Below, one piece after another: positions 54,589 through 63,866 of a stretch of DNA of 64,000 nucleotides. Both the position numbers and the translations under genes were made by a program. Every line of letters begins with the position of its first letter. Within the stretch, counting starts at the first letter, position 1. This stretch comes from Hyphomicrobiaceae bacterium (lineage in GTDB: Bacteria > Pseudomonadota > Alphaproteobacteria > Rhizobiales > Hyphomicrobiaceae), in the NCBI GenBank assembly GCA_021730785.1, contig JAKFWF010000024.1, positions 82,566-146,565 on the forward strand. The letters are read 5' to 3'. The notes under the pieces are model-generated. The model did no database searches and was not told the origin of the DNA. It saw only the letters and a list, made by a program, of their open reading frames with translations.

Positions 54589-56964
54589 ATGCCTCCTACA
54601 AAGTTAATCGTATTGCAGTCGTTACGCCTGTTATTGGCGTGCGCTGCGGTGACTGGCGCGCTCGGTGGCCTCCAAGGGGTCACGGGTCAGCCTCTGCTCA
54701 CCACGACTGCCCAGGCGCAATCGGTGATCCGCGATATCCGTGTGAGCGGTAATCGGCGCGTCGAGCCGGAAACGGTTCGTTCCTACCTGCAGTTCTCGGT
54801 GGGTGATGCCTACGACGCCGGCAAGGTGGATCGTTCGCTCAAGGCGCTGTTCCAAACCGGGTTGTTCTCGGATGTTCGCATCGATCGCGACGGAGCTGGC
54901 GTCCTAGTCACGGTCGTCGAGAACCCCGTGATCGGCCAGGTGGCATTCGAAGGTAACAGTGAAGTCGACGCCGCCGCCCTGACGGCCGAAGTACAACTCA
55001 AGCCCCGTTCGGTGTACACCCGGGCGCGCGCACTTGCAGACGTGCAGCGCATCCTCGACGTTTATCGCCGCCAGGGTCGGTTCGCCGCCTCGGTGGAGCC
55101 GAAGCTCATCCAACTCGATCAGAACCGGGTCAACCTGGTGTTCGAGATAAATGAAGGCGGGGCCACCAAGGTCCAGAAGATCACCTTTGTCGGCAATCGC
55201 GCATTCAACGACTCGCAGCTGCGTGACATCGTTTCGACGACGCAATCAGGTTTGTTCGACTTCCTGAAGGGGACGAACGTCTACGACCCGGACCGGGTGA
55301 ACCTGGATAAGGAATTGCTGCGCCAGTACTATCTGAAGAACGGCTACGCCGATGTGCGGGTCGTCGCCGGCAATGCGGAACTTGACCGTGGCGGCTCAGG
55401 CTTTTTCATCACCTATACCATCGACGAGGGCGAGCTCTACACCTTCGGCGACGTCCGCATCGAGAGTGCGCTGAGTTCGGTCAAGCCGGAACAATTGCGC
55501 GGCGAACTGCTGACGATCACCGGCAAGGTTTATAACGCCAGCCTGATCGACAAGACGATCGAGAAACTGACGTTGCAGGTATCGGAGCAGGGTTATCCAT
55601 TCGTGCGCTTGCGGCCACGGGCCGATCGTAACGAAGCAAGCCGCACCATCGGGATCGTGTATACGATCGATGAGGGGCAGCGCGTCTACATCGAGCGGAT
55701 CAATGTCGCAGGAAATCTGCGCACGAAGGATTATGTGATCCGACGCGAGTTTCGCCTGGTTGAAGGCGACGCCTTCAATCCGCTGATGGTGGAAACCGCC
55801 AAGAAACGTCTGCAGGGGCTCGGTTTCTTCAAGACCGTTGAGATCAAGCGTCGTTCAGGTAGCGCCCCCGATCGGGTCATCCTCGACGTGGAGGTGTTGG
55901 AGCAGCCCACGGGTGAGTTGTCCTTCGGCGCCGGTTACTCGACAAGCGAAGGCGTGATCGGTGACGTCAGCATCACGGAACGCAATCTGCTCGGCAACGG
56001 ACAGTTTCTCCGGCTGAAGCTTGGCGGCTCATTCGAGCGCTTCCAGGTCGACCTGAGCTTCACCGAGCCCCGCTTTCTTGATCGCAATATCGCAGCTGGT
56101 TTCGATCTGTTCCACAAGGACGTGAATGCGCTGTCCACGTCGTCCTACAACAGTCGGCGGTCCGGCGGCAGTCTGCGCCTCGGCTTCCCGCTGGCTGAGA
56201 ATATCTGGATTACGAACAACTACACGCTCTCGTATGATGATATCTACGAGATCGATGCGAATACCGCCTCGTTTGCTGTGCGTGAAGCGCAAGGTGGTGC
56301 TCTGACATCGTCGATCGGTACAGCGTTGACATTCGATACACGCAATAATCCACGGAACCCAACGCGTGGTGTTTATCTCCAGGGTGGTGTGGATTTCGCA
56401 GGCGCAGGCGGCGACGTGCAATACACCCGCTTGCAAGCCGAGGGGCGCGCATATTATCCGATTACCGAGCAGTTTACGTTTGTTGGTCGCGCTATCGGGG
56501 GCCACATCGAGGGTTGGGGTGGGCAGGATGTGCGCTTGCTCGACTTGTTCTACAAGGGTGGCGAGACCATCCGCGGCTTCAATCGCTCGGGTGTTGGTCC
56601 GCGTGACGCTGTGACGGGCGATGCGCTCGGCGGCAAGACCTTCTGGGCGGCGACGGCTGAAGTTCGCTTCCCCTTGCCATTGATCCCGGATGAACTTGGG
56701 ATTTCGGGCGCAGTGTTCGCAGATGCGGGTTCCGTGTTCGGTGCCGGTGGCGGCGCACAGCGGGTCAACAATCAGTGCGAGACCCGTAATCGCCTGCTGG
56801 GTGTCTGCCTCCAGGATACGAGTTCGATCCGCAGCTCGATCGGTGCCAGCATTCTGTGGAACTCGCCACTTGGACCCTTGCGTCTCGACTACGCTTACGC
56901 TTTGACCAAGGAAGATTTCGACAAGACCCAGGTTATCCGGTTCGGCGCGTCCACACGTTTCTGA
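54589..56964 (+). CDS. bamA: Outer membrane assembly factor BamA
   Basis: A 791-residue outer-membrane insertase. A signal peptide covers about residues 1-43 (ending TTTAQAQS). Five POTRA domains follow (first at VIRDIRVSGNRRVEPETV), and then a 16-stranded barrel with IRGFNRSGVGPRD, the conserved loop-6 motif. The chain ends in FGASTRF, with the C-terminal Phe needed for assembly. The 239-bp upstream gap probably contains a promoter. A terminator follows. Confidence 0.97.
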   Translation: MPPTKLIVLQSLRLLLACAAVTGALGGLQGVTGQPLLTTTAQAQSVIRDIRVSGNRRVEPETVRSYLQFSVGDAYDAGKVDRSLKALFQTGLFSDVRIDRDGAGVLVTVVENPVIGQVAFEGNSEVDAAALTAEVQLKPRSVYTRARALADVQRILDVYRRQGRFAASVEPKLIQLDQNRVNLVFEINEGGATKVQKITFVGNRAFNDSQLRDIVSTTQSGLFDFLKGTNVYDPDRVNLDKELLRQYYLKNGYADVRVVAGNAELDRGGSGFFITYTIDEGELYTFGDVRIESALSSVKPEQLRGELLTITGKVYNASLIDKTIEKLTLQVSEQGYPFVRLRPRADRNEASRTIGIVYTIDEGQRVYIERINVAGNLRTKDYVIRREFRLVEGDAFNPLMVETAKKRLQGLGFFKTVEIKRRSGSAPDRVILDVEVLEQPTGELSFGAGYSTSEGVIGDVSITERNLLGNGQFLRLKLGGSFERFQVDLSFTEPRFLDRNIAAGFDLFHKDVNALSTSSYNSRRSGGSLRLGFPLAENIWITNNYTLSYDDIYEIDANTASFAVREAQGGALTSSIGTALTFDTRNNPRNPTRGVYLQGGVDFAGAGGDVQYTRLQAEGRAYYPITEQFTFVGRAIGGHIEGWGGQDVRLLDLFYKGGETIRGFNRSGVGPRDAVTGDALGGKTFWAATAEVRFPLPLIPDELGISGAVFADAGSVFGAGGGAQRVNNQCETRNRLLGVCLQDTSSIRSSIGASILWNSPLGPLRLDYAYALTKEDFDKTQVIRFGASTRF

Positions 56965-56991
56965 GACAAACGCACCGTCGGCAGACTTCGG

Positions 56992-57020
56992 AAAGGGCGG
57001 GTGCCAACCCCGCCCTTTTT
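56992..57020 (+). terminator. Rho-independent terminator after bamA
   Basis: A perfect 10-bp stem AAAGGGCGGG / CCCGCCCTTT (56992-57001 and 57009-57018) with a 7-nt loop, running into a T-tract at 57016-57020. It starts 27 bp past the bamA stop, so lpxD probably has its own promoter or relies on readthrough. Confidence 0.85.
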
Positions 57021-57084
57021 CGTTTGCGGAGTGAGGCAACGTTGGGGCTAATAGGGTCTGGCAGGGGTTAACTGAGCGCAGGCG

Positions 57085-58140
57085 ATGACGATGGAGCATC
57101 CTGGTTTTTTCGAGACAGCTGGGCCGTTCACACTTGAGGCGGTCGCTCGCGCCACCGAGTCGCAGGTAGCGCCAGGGGTCGATGGGCAGCGCATGATCTG
57201 CCACGTGCGGCCCCTCAGCGATGCGGGGCCGTCGGATCTGTCGTTCCTGGACAACAAGAAATATCTGCAACAGCTGGCAACGACGAAGGCCGCTGCATGT
57301 CTGGTGCAGCCAGCATTCGCCGATCGGTTGCCTGCCGGGAGTGCTGCCCTGCTGACAAAGTCCACCTATCGTGGATTTGCGCTCGCATTGGCCCTGATCT
57401 ATCCAACGTCCCTGCGCCCGCGTGTCTGTGCGCCAGGGGCGCGCAGTGCGGTCGATCCCACGGCCAGGCTGGAGGAAGGGGTTGAAGTGCAACCGGGCGC
57501 GGTGATCGGAGCTGAGGCCGTGATCGGCCGTGGCACAGTCGTGGCGGCCGGCGCAGTCATCGGCTATCGGTGTACGATCGGGCGCGACTGTTTCATCGGT
57601 CCGTGCGCGACCGTCACCCATGCGCTGATCGGCGATCGGGTGATCTTGCATGCGGGGGTGCGCATCGGCCAGGATGGTTTCGGCTTTGCCATGGGTGCCC
57701 GCGGGCACCTGAAAGTGCCGCAAATCGGTCGCGTCATCATTCAGGACGACGTCGAGATCGGGGCCAATTCGGCGGTCGATCGCGGCGCCCTTAAGGATAC
57801 GGTGATTGGAGAAGGTACAAAAATTGATAATCTGGTACAAATCGGGCACAACGCCATTATCGGGCGGCATTGCGTGATTGTTGGACAATGCGGGATTTCC
57901 GGGTCTACTGAGTTGAGCGATTTTGTCGTGATGGGCGGACAGGCTGGGATCGTGGGCCACGTCAAGGTCGGCAAAGGCGCGCAGATTGCCGGGGCGAGCC
58001 ACCCCAAGGACGATGTGCCGGCTGGCGCCCGGGTGATTGGTACGCCGGCCAAGCCGATACGGCAGTGGATGAAAGAGCAGTTGACGCTGAGCAAACTCGC
58101 AGCAAGCAGCAAGTCACCTGCAGCCGATACCGACGAGTGA
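57085..58140 (+). CDS. lpxD: UDP-3-O-acylglucosamine N-acyltransferase
   Basis: A 351-residue left-handed beta-helix acyltransferase of lipid A synthesis. The N-terminal uridine-binding domain has DLSFLDNKKYLQQL. Hexapeptide repeats run from about residue 125, with the catalytic His in DNLVQIGHNAIIG. The start at 57085 or the ATG two codons later cannot be distinguished. It begins the lpx-fab block; skp, usually just before it, is absent. Confidence 0.96.
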   Translation: MTMEHPGFFETAGPFTLEAVARATESQVAPGVDGQRMICHVRPLSDAGPSDLSFLDNKKYLQQLATTKAAACLVQPAFADRLPAGSAALLTKSTYRGFALALALIYPTSLRPRVCAPGARSAVDPTARLEEGVEVQPGAVIGAEAVIGRGTVVAAGAVIGYRCTIGRDCFIGPCATVTHALIGDRVILHAGVRIGQDGFGFAMGARGHLKVPQIGRVIIQDDVEIGANSAVDRGALKDTVIGEGTKIDNLVQIGHNAIIGRHCVIVGQCGISGSTELSDFVVMGGQAGIVGHVKVGKGAQIAGASHPKDDVPAGARVIGTPAKPIRQWMKEQLTLSKLAASSKSPAADTDE

Positions 58141-58162
58141 GTAGCGCATTTACGGACGGACG

Positions 58163-58666
58163 ATGAGCGAACAGATGAATGACGCCGGCTCGACACCGCA
58201 ACTGGCCACCGCCGATATCGCGCGGTTGATGAAGCTGTTGCCGCACCGCTACCCGTTTCTGCTGGTCGATCGCATGTTCGACATGGATCGCGACGTATCG
58301 GCGGTCGGCGTCAAGAATGTGACGATCAACGAGCCGTACTTCCAGGGGCACTTCCCTGGCTTTCCGGTGATGCCGGGTGTTTTGATCATCGAAGGGCTGG
58401 CGCAGACCGCAGGCGCACTTTGCGTGCACAGCCTGGGCGAGATCTATAAACCCCAGATCGTTTATTTCATGGGGATCGACAACGCGAAGTTCCGCAAACC
58501 GGTGTTGCCGGGCGATCAACTGCATTATCATGTGCGCAAAATCCGCAGTCGCGGTCGGGCCTGGCGCTTCTTCGGCGAAGCCAAGGTCAACGGCAACGTT
58601 GTCGCGGAAGCCGAAATCAGCGCCATGATCGTGGATCCCGATGCCCAAGCAAACCCGAGTGGTTGA
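58163..58666 (+). CDS. fabZ: 3-hydroxyacyl-ACP dehydratase FabZ
   Basis: A 167-residue hot-dog-fold dehydratase of fatty acid synthesis. [17 protein letters not shown] starts the fold; [23 protein letters not shown] holds the catalytic His and Glu. It competes with LpxA for hydroxyacyl-ACP and is typically placed between lpxD and lpxA, as here. It overlaps lpxA by 26 bp. Confidence 0.97.
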   Translation: MSEQMNDAGSTPQLATADIARLMKLLPHRYPFLLVDRMFDMDRDVSAVGVKNVTINEPYFQGHFPGFPVMPGVLIIEGLAQTAGALCVHSLGEIYKPQIVYFMGIDNAKFRKPVLPGDQLHYHVRKIRSRGRAWRFFGEAKVNGNVVAEAEISAMIVDPDAQANPSG

Positions 58667-59465
58667 CCGCCGGATTCATCCCAGCGCCATCGTCGAAAGC
58701 GGGGCTATGATCGGGGCCGACGCGAAAATCGGCCCGTTCTGCATGGTCGGGCCGCAGGTCACGCTCGGCGACGGATGCGAATTGATCAGCCACGTCGTGG
58801 TCGCTGGCAACACCCGGATCGGCGCGGCCACGCGCATATTCCCGTTCGCCTCGATCGGACATCAGCCGCAGGATCTCAAGTACAAGGGCGAACCGGTCAC
58901 GCTGACGGTCGGGGCCAATTGCACGATCCGCGAGGGCGTCACGATGAACCCCGGCACGGCGGGCGGTGGCAGTTCCACGACAGTTGGAGATGGCTGCGCC
59001 TTCCTGGCCAACAGCCACGTGGGCCATGACTGTGTGGTTGGCAACCACGTGATCTTCTCCAACAATGTCATGCTGGCCGGCCATTGCGTGGTCGGCGACT
59101 ATGCGATCATCGGCGGCGGTGCTGCCGTCATCCAGTTCGCCCGTGTCGGTGCGCACTCGTTCCTGGGCGGCATGTCGGGCCTGGAAAACGATTTGATCCC
59201 CTATGGCATGGCGATCGGCAACCGGGCTTACCTGTCTGGTTTGAACATCATAGGCCTGCAGCGCCGCGGCTTCTCGCGCACCGATATCCACAGCCTGCGC
59301 CGGGCGTACCGACTGATGTTTGCCGCCGAAGGCACGCTGCTCGAGCGCGTCGAGGATGTGGCGAGTGAGTTCGGCGACCATCCGATCGTCCAGGAGATCG
59401 TCGCGTTCATTCGCACCGGCGGCAAACGCTCCGTATGCACGCCGCGCGATGGACATGACGGCTGA
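58641..59465 (+). CDS. lpxA: UDP-N-acetylglucosamine acyltransferase LpxA
   Basis: A 274-residue beta-helix enzyme that adds a hydroxyacyl chain to UDP-GlcNAc, the first step of lipid A synthesis. Hexapeptide repeats cover residues 10-190 with the catalytic His in [19 protein letters not shown]. The C-terminal helices ([24 protein letters not shown]) are typical. It overlaps fabZ and lpxI. Confidence 0.97.
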   Translation: MPKQTRVVDRRIHPSAIVESGAMIGADAKIGPFCMVGPQVTLGDGCELISHVVVAGNTRIGAATRIFPFASIGHQPQDLKYKGEPVTLTVGANCTIREGVTMNPGTAGGGSSTTVGDGCAFLANSHVGHDCVVGNHVIFSNNVMLAGHCVVGDYAIIGGGAAVIQFARVGAHSFLGGMSGLENDLIPYGMAIGNRAYLSGLNIIGLQRRGFSRTDIHSLRRAYRLMFAAEGTLLERVEDVASEFGDHPIVQEIVAFIRTGGKRSVCTPRDGHDG

Positions 59466-60768
59466 AAGTCCGCTGACTGCAGGGACGCACGCGCCGCTCG
59501 GCATCCTGGCCGGCGGCGGTGGATTGCCCGAACAGATCGCCCGCTCGGCGATCGCCAGTGGCCGCTCCGTACACATCGTGGCGATCGAAGGCGAGGCGGC
59601 GTCGGCCATCACGCTCTTTCCCCACACCTGGGTGAACTGGGGCAGCATTGGCCGCATGAGCACCAGTTTGAGGAGTGCCGGCGTCCGCGACCTGATCATC
59701 GTCGGCAGTGTCACGCGGCCTGATCTGCGCAACGTGAGGCCGGACTTCGGTCTGGTGCGTGCGCTCCCGACCATTTTCCGCCTGATGGGCGGCGGCGACG
59801 ACCACGTGCTGCGCAACGTGGTGCGCTTCTTCGAGGCCCAGGGCTTCCAGGTGCGCGGCATCGCTGATGTGGCGCCGGAGCTCCTGGTTGCGACCGGCGC
59901 ACTGGGGCGGATCGTGCCGACGCAGCACCAGATCGCCGACGCCGCCCGTGGGTTTCAACTGATCGAAGCGCTCGGCGGCGCGGACGTCGGTCAGGCGGTC
60001 GTGATGCGGGAGGGGCGGGCGCTGGCCATCGAGGCGGCAGAAGGTACCGACCGCATGTTGGCACGGCTGGGTGACGGCGGTGATCGACGCGCGGCCGGCG
60101 GGGTGCTGGTCAAGGGACCGAAGCCCGGCCAGGAGCTCAGGATCGACCTGCCGGCCATCGGGCCGCGCACGCTGCAGCTGGCGGCTGAGATCGGGTTGGC
60201 CGGCGTCGCCGTCGCGAGTGGCCGCGTGCTGATCGCCGAGCGCGACGCCACCATCTCAGCTGGCGACGCGAAGGGCTTGTTCGTTGCCGGCGTTGATGTT
60301 CCTCACGGCGCCGGCGCGAGCAAAAGTCCAAGGACGCCCGCCCTCGCGCCTGTGACGCGTGACGTGCCGGACGAAGCGGGCCGTCGCGACATGGCGCGGG
60401 CGCTCGGCGTACTCGTTGCAAGTGCCCCGTTCGCGGCCACGGCCGGCGTGGTGGTGGTGCGCCGCCACGTCATTGCCATCGAAACCGGCGAGGGGCTGAT
60501 CGCGATGTTCGCGCGCACGATGACGCTGCGCCAGTGGGGGGCGACGGTGCGCTCGAAACGGCGGGGCGCGCTGGCGTTAGCTGCGACGTGCCGCGATGCC
60601 GCGACCCTCGATGCCGCGTTACAGGCTGCCGCGGAAGCCGGTCTGGCCGGCGTTGTCCTGTCATCTGGATTTGCCGCCGAACTGGTAGACCGGGCAGCGA
60701 CCATCGCTGGGCCCCTCGGGCTCGCCGTTGTCGAGGCCAAAGGGCCGTGGCCGGAGCAGATGCTATGA
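59449..60768 (+). CDS. lpxI: UDP-2,3-diacylglucosamine pyrophosphatase LpxI with duplicated C-terminal domain
   Basis: A 439-residue protein; LpxI is usually about 270-290. Residues 1-282 are standard LpxI (GILAGGGGLPEQIARSA at the start; GGVLVKGPKPGQELRIDLPAIGP and ATISAGDAKGLFVAGV in the C-terminal domain). After a Pro-rich linker, residues 315-437 look like a second, degenerate copy of that C-terminal domain (LGVLVASAP, VVRRHVIAIETGEGLIAMFAR, AAEAGLAGVVLSSGFA, LGLAVVEAKG). The enzyme makes lipid X in the cytoplasm, as an alternative to LpxH. The start is at 59449 inside lpxA; MTAESP 6 nt on is equally likely. Confidence 0.9.
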   Translation: MDMTAESPLTAGTHAPLGILAGGGGLPEQIARSAIASGRSVHIVAIEGEAASAITLFPHTWVNWGSIGRMSTSLRSAGVRDLIIVGSVTRPDLRNVRPDFGLVRALPTIFRLMGGGDDHVLRNVVRFFEAQGFQVRGIADVAPELLVATGALGRIVPTQHQIADAARGFQLIEALGGADVGQAVVMREGRALAIEAAEGTDRMLARLGDGGDRRAAGGVLVKGPKPGQELRIDLPAIGPRTLQLAAEIGLAGVAVASGRVLIAERDATISAGDAKGLFVAGVDVPHGAGASKSPRTPALAPVTRDVPDEAGRRDMARALGVLVASAPFAATAGVVVVRRHVIAIETGEGLIAMFARTMTLRQWGATVRSKRRGALALAATCRDAATLDAALQAAAEAGLAGVVLSSGFAAELVDRAATIAGPLGLAVVEAKGPWPEQML

Positions 60769-61952
60769 CGCGCGCCATAGTGAACCGTCCACTGAAGCTG
60801 TTCGTCGTTGCCGGCGAACACTCGGGCGATGCGCTCGGCGGCCGGCTGATGGCAGCGTTGAATGGGCAGGCGTCCGGCGCCATCACCTATGCCGGCGTTG
60901 GCGCCGAGGGCATGGAGGGGCAGGGGCTCAGCTCGCTCTATCCGATGGCGGACGTTGCCGTCATGGGACCGCTCGCGATCCTGAAACGGCTGCCGCACAT
61001 CGTCTCGCGGGTGTACCAGACGGTCGACGCCGCACTCGCCTTTGCTCCCGACGCGGTCGTCATCATCGATGCGCCCGAATTCACCCATCCGATCGCCAAG
61101 CGCATTCGCAAGCGTCGACCGGCGATCCCGATCATCGACTATGTGTCGCCGTCGGTATGGGCCTGGCGTCCCGGTCGCGCGAAAAAGATGCGCCCCTACG
61201 TCGACCACGTCATGGCGCTGTTGCCGTTCGAGCCGGCCGCCCACGAGCGGCTTGGCGGGCCGCCCTGCACCTATACCGGCCATCCGATGATCGAGCGCCT
61301 GGCGTGGATCGCGGGGCTCGATACCGCCCCGCTGGCGCAGCGCCTCGGGCTGAGGGATGGCGAACCGCTGCTGGTCGTCCTGCCCGGCAGTCGCACATCT
61401 GAAGTCGCCCGCCTGCTGCAGCCGTTCGGCGATGCGGTCGCGAAGCTGAAGGCCATGGGACACACCTTCCGCGTCGTCATTCCGGCGATGCCGCATGTGC
61501 GAGCCCAGATCGAAGCGGCAGTTCGCGCCTGGCCCGTGGCACCAACCCTTCTCGACGGCGACGAGGACAAGTTTCGCGCCTTCAAGCTCGCCCGCGCGGC
61601 GCTGGCGGCATCCGGCACGGTCACGCTTGAGCTCGGGCTGTCCGGCGTGCCGATGGTGGTTGCCTATCAGGTCGACCAGATCGCGGCCCAGCTCAGGTAT
61701 TTCATCAAGGCGCAGTCGATCGTGCTGGCGAACCTCGTGATCGAGGAAAATGCCTTTCCCGAATTTGTTCAGGCTGACGTCAACGGCGACACGCTTGCAG
61801 CCAGCCTCGCGCCGCTGTTGGGTGACACGCCAGCGCGGGCAGCGCAGCTGGCAGCCCTGGCCCGCATTCCAGCGCGCCTGAAGCTGCCGTCGGGAACGCC
61901 GAGCGAGGCGGCCGCCGCCATCGTGCTGCGGTACGCGGGGCTGTCCCTATGA
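60765..61952 (+). CDS. lpxB: Lipid-A-disaccharide synthase LpxB
   Basis: A 395-residue GT19 glycosyltransferase joining lipid X and UDP-diacylglucosamine. It has FVVAGEHSGDALGGRLM at the N-terminus, DYVSPSVWAWRPGRAKKM in the middle, VLPGSRTSEVARL and AALAASGTVTLELGLSGVPMVVAY in the nucleotide-binding half. The start overlaps the lpxI stop as ATGA, and its own stop overlaps the next gene by 4 bp. Confidence 0.97.
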   Translation: MTRAIVNRPLKLFVVAGEHSGDALGGRLMAALNGQASGAITYAGVGAEGMEGQGLSSLYPMADVAVMGPLAILKRLPHIVSRVYQTVDAALAFAPDAVVIIDAPEFTHPIAKRIRKRRPAIPIIDYVSPSVWAWRPGRAKKMRPYVDHVMALLPFEPAAHERLGGPPCTYTGHPMIERLAWIAGLDTAPLAQRLGLRDGEPLLVVLPGSRTSEVARLLQPFGDAVAKLKAMGHTFRVVIPAMPHVRAQIEAAVRAWPVAPTLLDGDEDKFRAFKLARAALAASGTVTLELGLSGVPMVVAYQVDQIAAQLRYFIKAQSIVLANLVIEENAFPEFVQADVNGDTLAASLAPLLGDTPARAAQLAALARIPARLKLPSGTPSEAAAAIVLRYAGLSL

Positions 61953-63256
61953 TCAACGATCATACGCTCGCGCGGTTTGAGCCCCTGGGCGGCGATCTGC
62001 TCAAGCCGATCTATGCCGACTATTCCTTCGCCAATATTCCAGCGACCCTGCATTATCTGTTGACCCGCGAGACCACCGGCCCACTGCTGCCGGCGGACTG
62101 CTTCGGCGGCGCTTATCCGGCGCCAAGGACGGTAGTGCTCATTCTGCTCGACTGTTTTGGCTGGCAGTTCTGGCAGCGCCATGCAAAGCGCTCGCGCATC
62201 ATGCGACGGGTGATCGAGCAGGGCACACTGACGCCGATCTCCGCGCTGTTCCCTTCGACCACGGCGGCCTCGATCTCGACACTCAATCTTGGCTGCTTGC
62301 CGGCGCGCCATGCCGTGTACGAATGGAACATGTATGTGCCGGACTTCGGCGAGACCATTCAATCGCTGGCCTTCTCGACATTGGGGCGACGCGCAGAGTC
62401 CTGCAGTGTGAAAGGTTATAATGCCGCCGACATGGTGATCGAACACGAGACGGTCCACCAGAGATTGGCGCGGCACGGTGTGCGCTCGATCCAGTTGTCG
62501 CACCGCAGCTATGCCCGATCCCCCTACAACCGCATTGTCTCAGCGGGAGCCGAGGTGATCTCGCACCGCACGTTTCCCGAGGCGTTGGTGCGCCTGAGGC
62601 GCGTCCTCGCCACCCCGCGCAAAGACAAGGCGCTGATCACTCTCTACTGGGCAGGGCTCGACACCTCAGCCCACGAGTTCGGTCCAGACTCGGCCGAATT
62701 CGAAGCGGAAACTGTTAGCCTGTGGTTGACGATGGACGCGCTTCTGGCTGAAGTGCACAGCCCTGACACGCTGTTCCTGTTCACGGCCGACCACGGCCAT
62801 GTGGGTGCAGATGCGGCCGATACGATCTTTGTCAACGAGCGCTGGCCTGAGATCAATGGGTGGCTCGCCATCAGCCCGACGGGGCAAATCATCTGGCCGA
62901 ACGGATCGCCGCGCGACATGTTCCTGCACGTGCAGGTCGGGCGTCGGGCCGACATGCACCGCGTGTTGACCAACGGGCTCGCCGGCACGGCCACGGTGAT
63001 GACGATCGACGAAGCACTTGGCGCGGGCTTGTTTGGACCGGAGCCGATCATGCCGGAACTGCGCCGTCGGCTGGGTGATCTGCTGGTCTTGCCGCACCTT
63101 GGCTATTTCGTGTGGTGGCGGGAGCCCGAGATCATCGGCAACCGATTGCACGGCCACCACGGCGGGCTGACGGCCAAGGAACTGGTCACGGTTCTGGGTG
63201 TGGTGACGTCGGTGGGCTGCGACGCGTCGTCGTCAGCCCCACCGACGCTGATGTAG
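61949..63256 (+). CDS. Alkaline-phosphatase-fold phosphodiesterase/pyrophosphatase family protein
   Basis: A 435-residue enzyme with type I phosphodiesterase/nucleotide pyrophosphatase metal ligands: LLDCFGW (Asp), FPSTTAAS (nucleophile Thr), YWAGLDTSAHEFG (Asp and His), TADHGH (Asp, His) and HGHHGGLT (His). No signal peptide is evident, so it may act in the cytoplasm. It starts inside lpxB, so it is coupled to lipid A synthesis. The substrate is not known; a phosphoglycolipid or nucleotide sugar is plausible. Confidence 0.8.
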   Translation: MINDHTLARFEPLGGDLLKPIYADYSFANIPATLHYLLTRETTGPLLPADCFGGAYPAPRTVVLILLDCFGWQFWQRHAKRSRIMRRVIEQGTLTPISALFPSTTAASISTLNLGCLPARHAVYEWNMYVPDFGETIQSLAFSTLGRRAESCSVKGYNAADMVIEHETVHQRLARHGVRSIQLSHRSYARSPYNRIVSAGAEVISHRTFPEALVRLRRVLATPRKDKALITLYWAGLDTSAHEFGPDSAEFEAETVSLWLTMDALLAEVHSPDTLFLFTADHGHVGADAADTIFVNERWPEINGWLAISPTGQIIWPNGSPRDMFLHVQVGRRADMHRVLTNGLAGTATVMTIDEALGAGLFGPEPIMPELRRRLGDLLVLPHLGYFVWWREPEIIGNRLHGHHGGLTAKELVTVLGVVTSVGCDASSSAPPTLM

Positions 63257-63260
63257 GCCC

Positions 63261-63686
63261 TTACGAGCCGACCCGGGTCCAGGTCGTCGTCTTGCACAGC
63301 ACAACGGCGGTGCAGCCGGACAGGTCGATCGAAGACTTGCTCTTGACCGAAAGCGTACCCGAGTAGGTGCCGCCGTCGGCGCGGTTATACAACTGCCCCT
63401 TCCACTCGTTGGCGCCGGTCTTCTTCGCGCCCGACATGATGACGAGACCGACGATGGGGCGCGTCTTCTTGGCGGCATCGGGGTTCTTGTCGTCGGTCTT
63501 CTGGCCGTCGACGACCTTGGAGATCTTGGCGCACAGGCCGTCTCCGCACTTGTACATTTCGACGTGGCTGCCGTTCTCCGGATGCCGCCAGGTGCCGAAT
63601 GCGTCTTCCGCGGTCTGGGCGGTTGCCACTGTTGCGGCGACACCGATCAAGGACATCGCCACGATCCCGTAGAGCACATTTCTCAT
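63261..63686 (-). CDS. DUF2147 secreted protein
   Basis: A 141-residue periplasmic protein. A signal peptide covers about residues 1-24 (VLYGIVAMSLIGVAATVATAQ). The DUF2147 body begins DAFGTWRHPENGSHVEMYKCGDGLCAKI and continues with IVGLVIMSGAKKTGANEWKGQLYNRADGGTYSG. The function is unknown. The ATG at 63684-63686 follows GGAGAAG; longer frames to 63860 lack support. Converges on the phosphodiesterase gene with 4 bp between stops. Confidence 0.88.
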   Translation of the reverse strand: MRNVLYGIVAMSLIGVAATVATAQTAEDAFGTWRHPENGSHVEMYKCGDGLCAKISKVVDGQKTDDKNPDAAKKTRPIVGLVIMSGAKKTGANEWKGQLYNRADGGTYSGTLSVKSKSSIDLSGCTAVVLCKTTTWTRVGS

Positions 63687-63866
63687 TAGCGCTTCTCCCA
63701 CCACATGCATTTTTTGAGCGGGCCGACGTTTCGACGACCCGTAGTGCCAGCAAAGTGTAACATGAACTTCCGTCATGGAAAGTGGTTCGTGCCTTGACCG
63801 GCGCTGAACAGCCAAGCGATTGCGACTTTGGACGTCGGTGCCCCCTGTACGGCAGGGCAATTCAAT

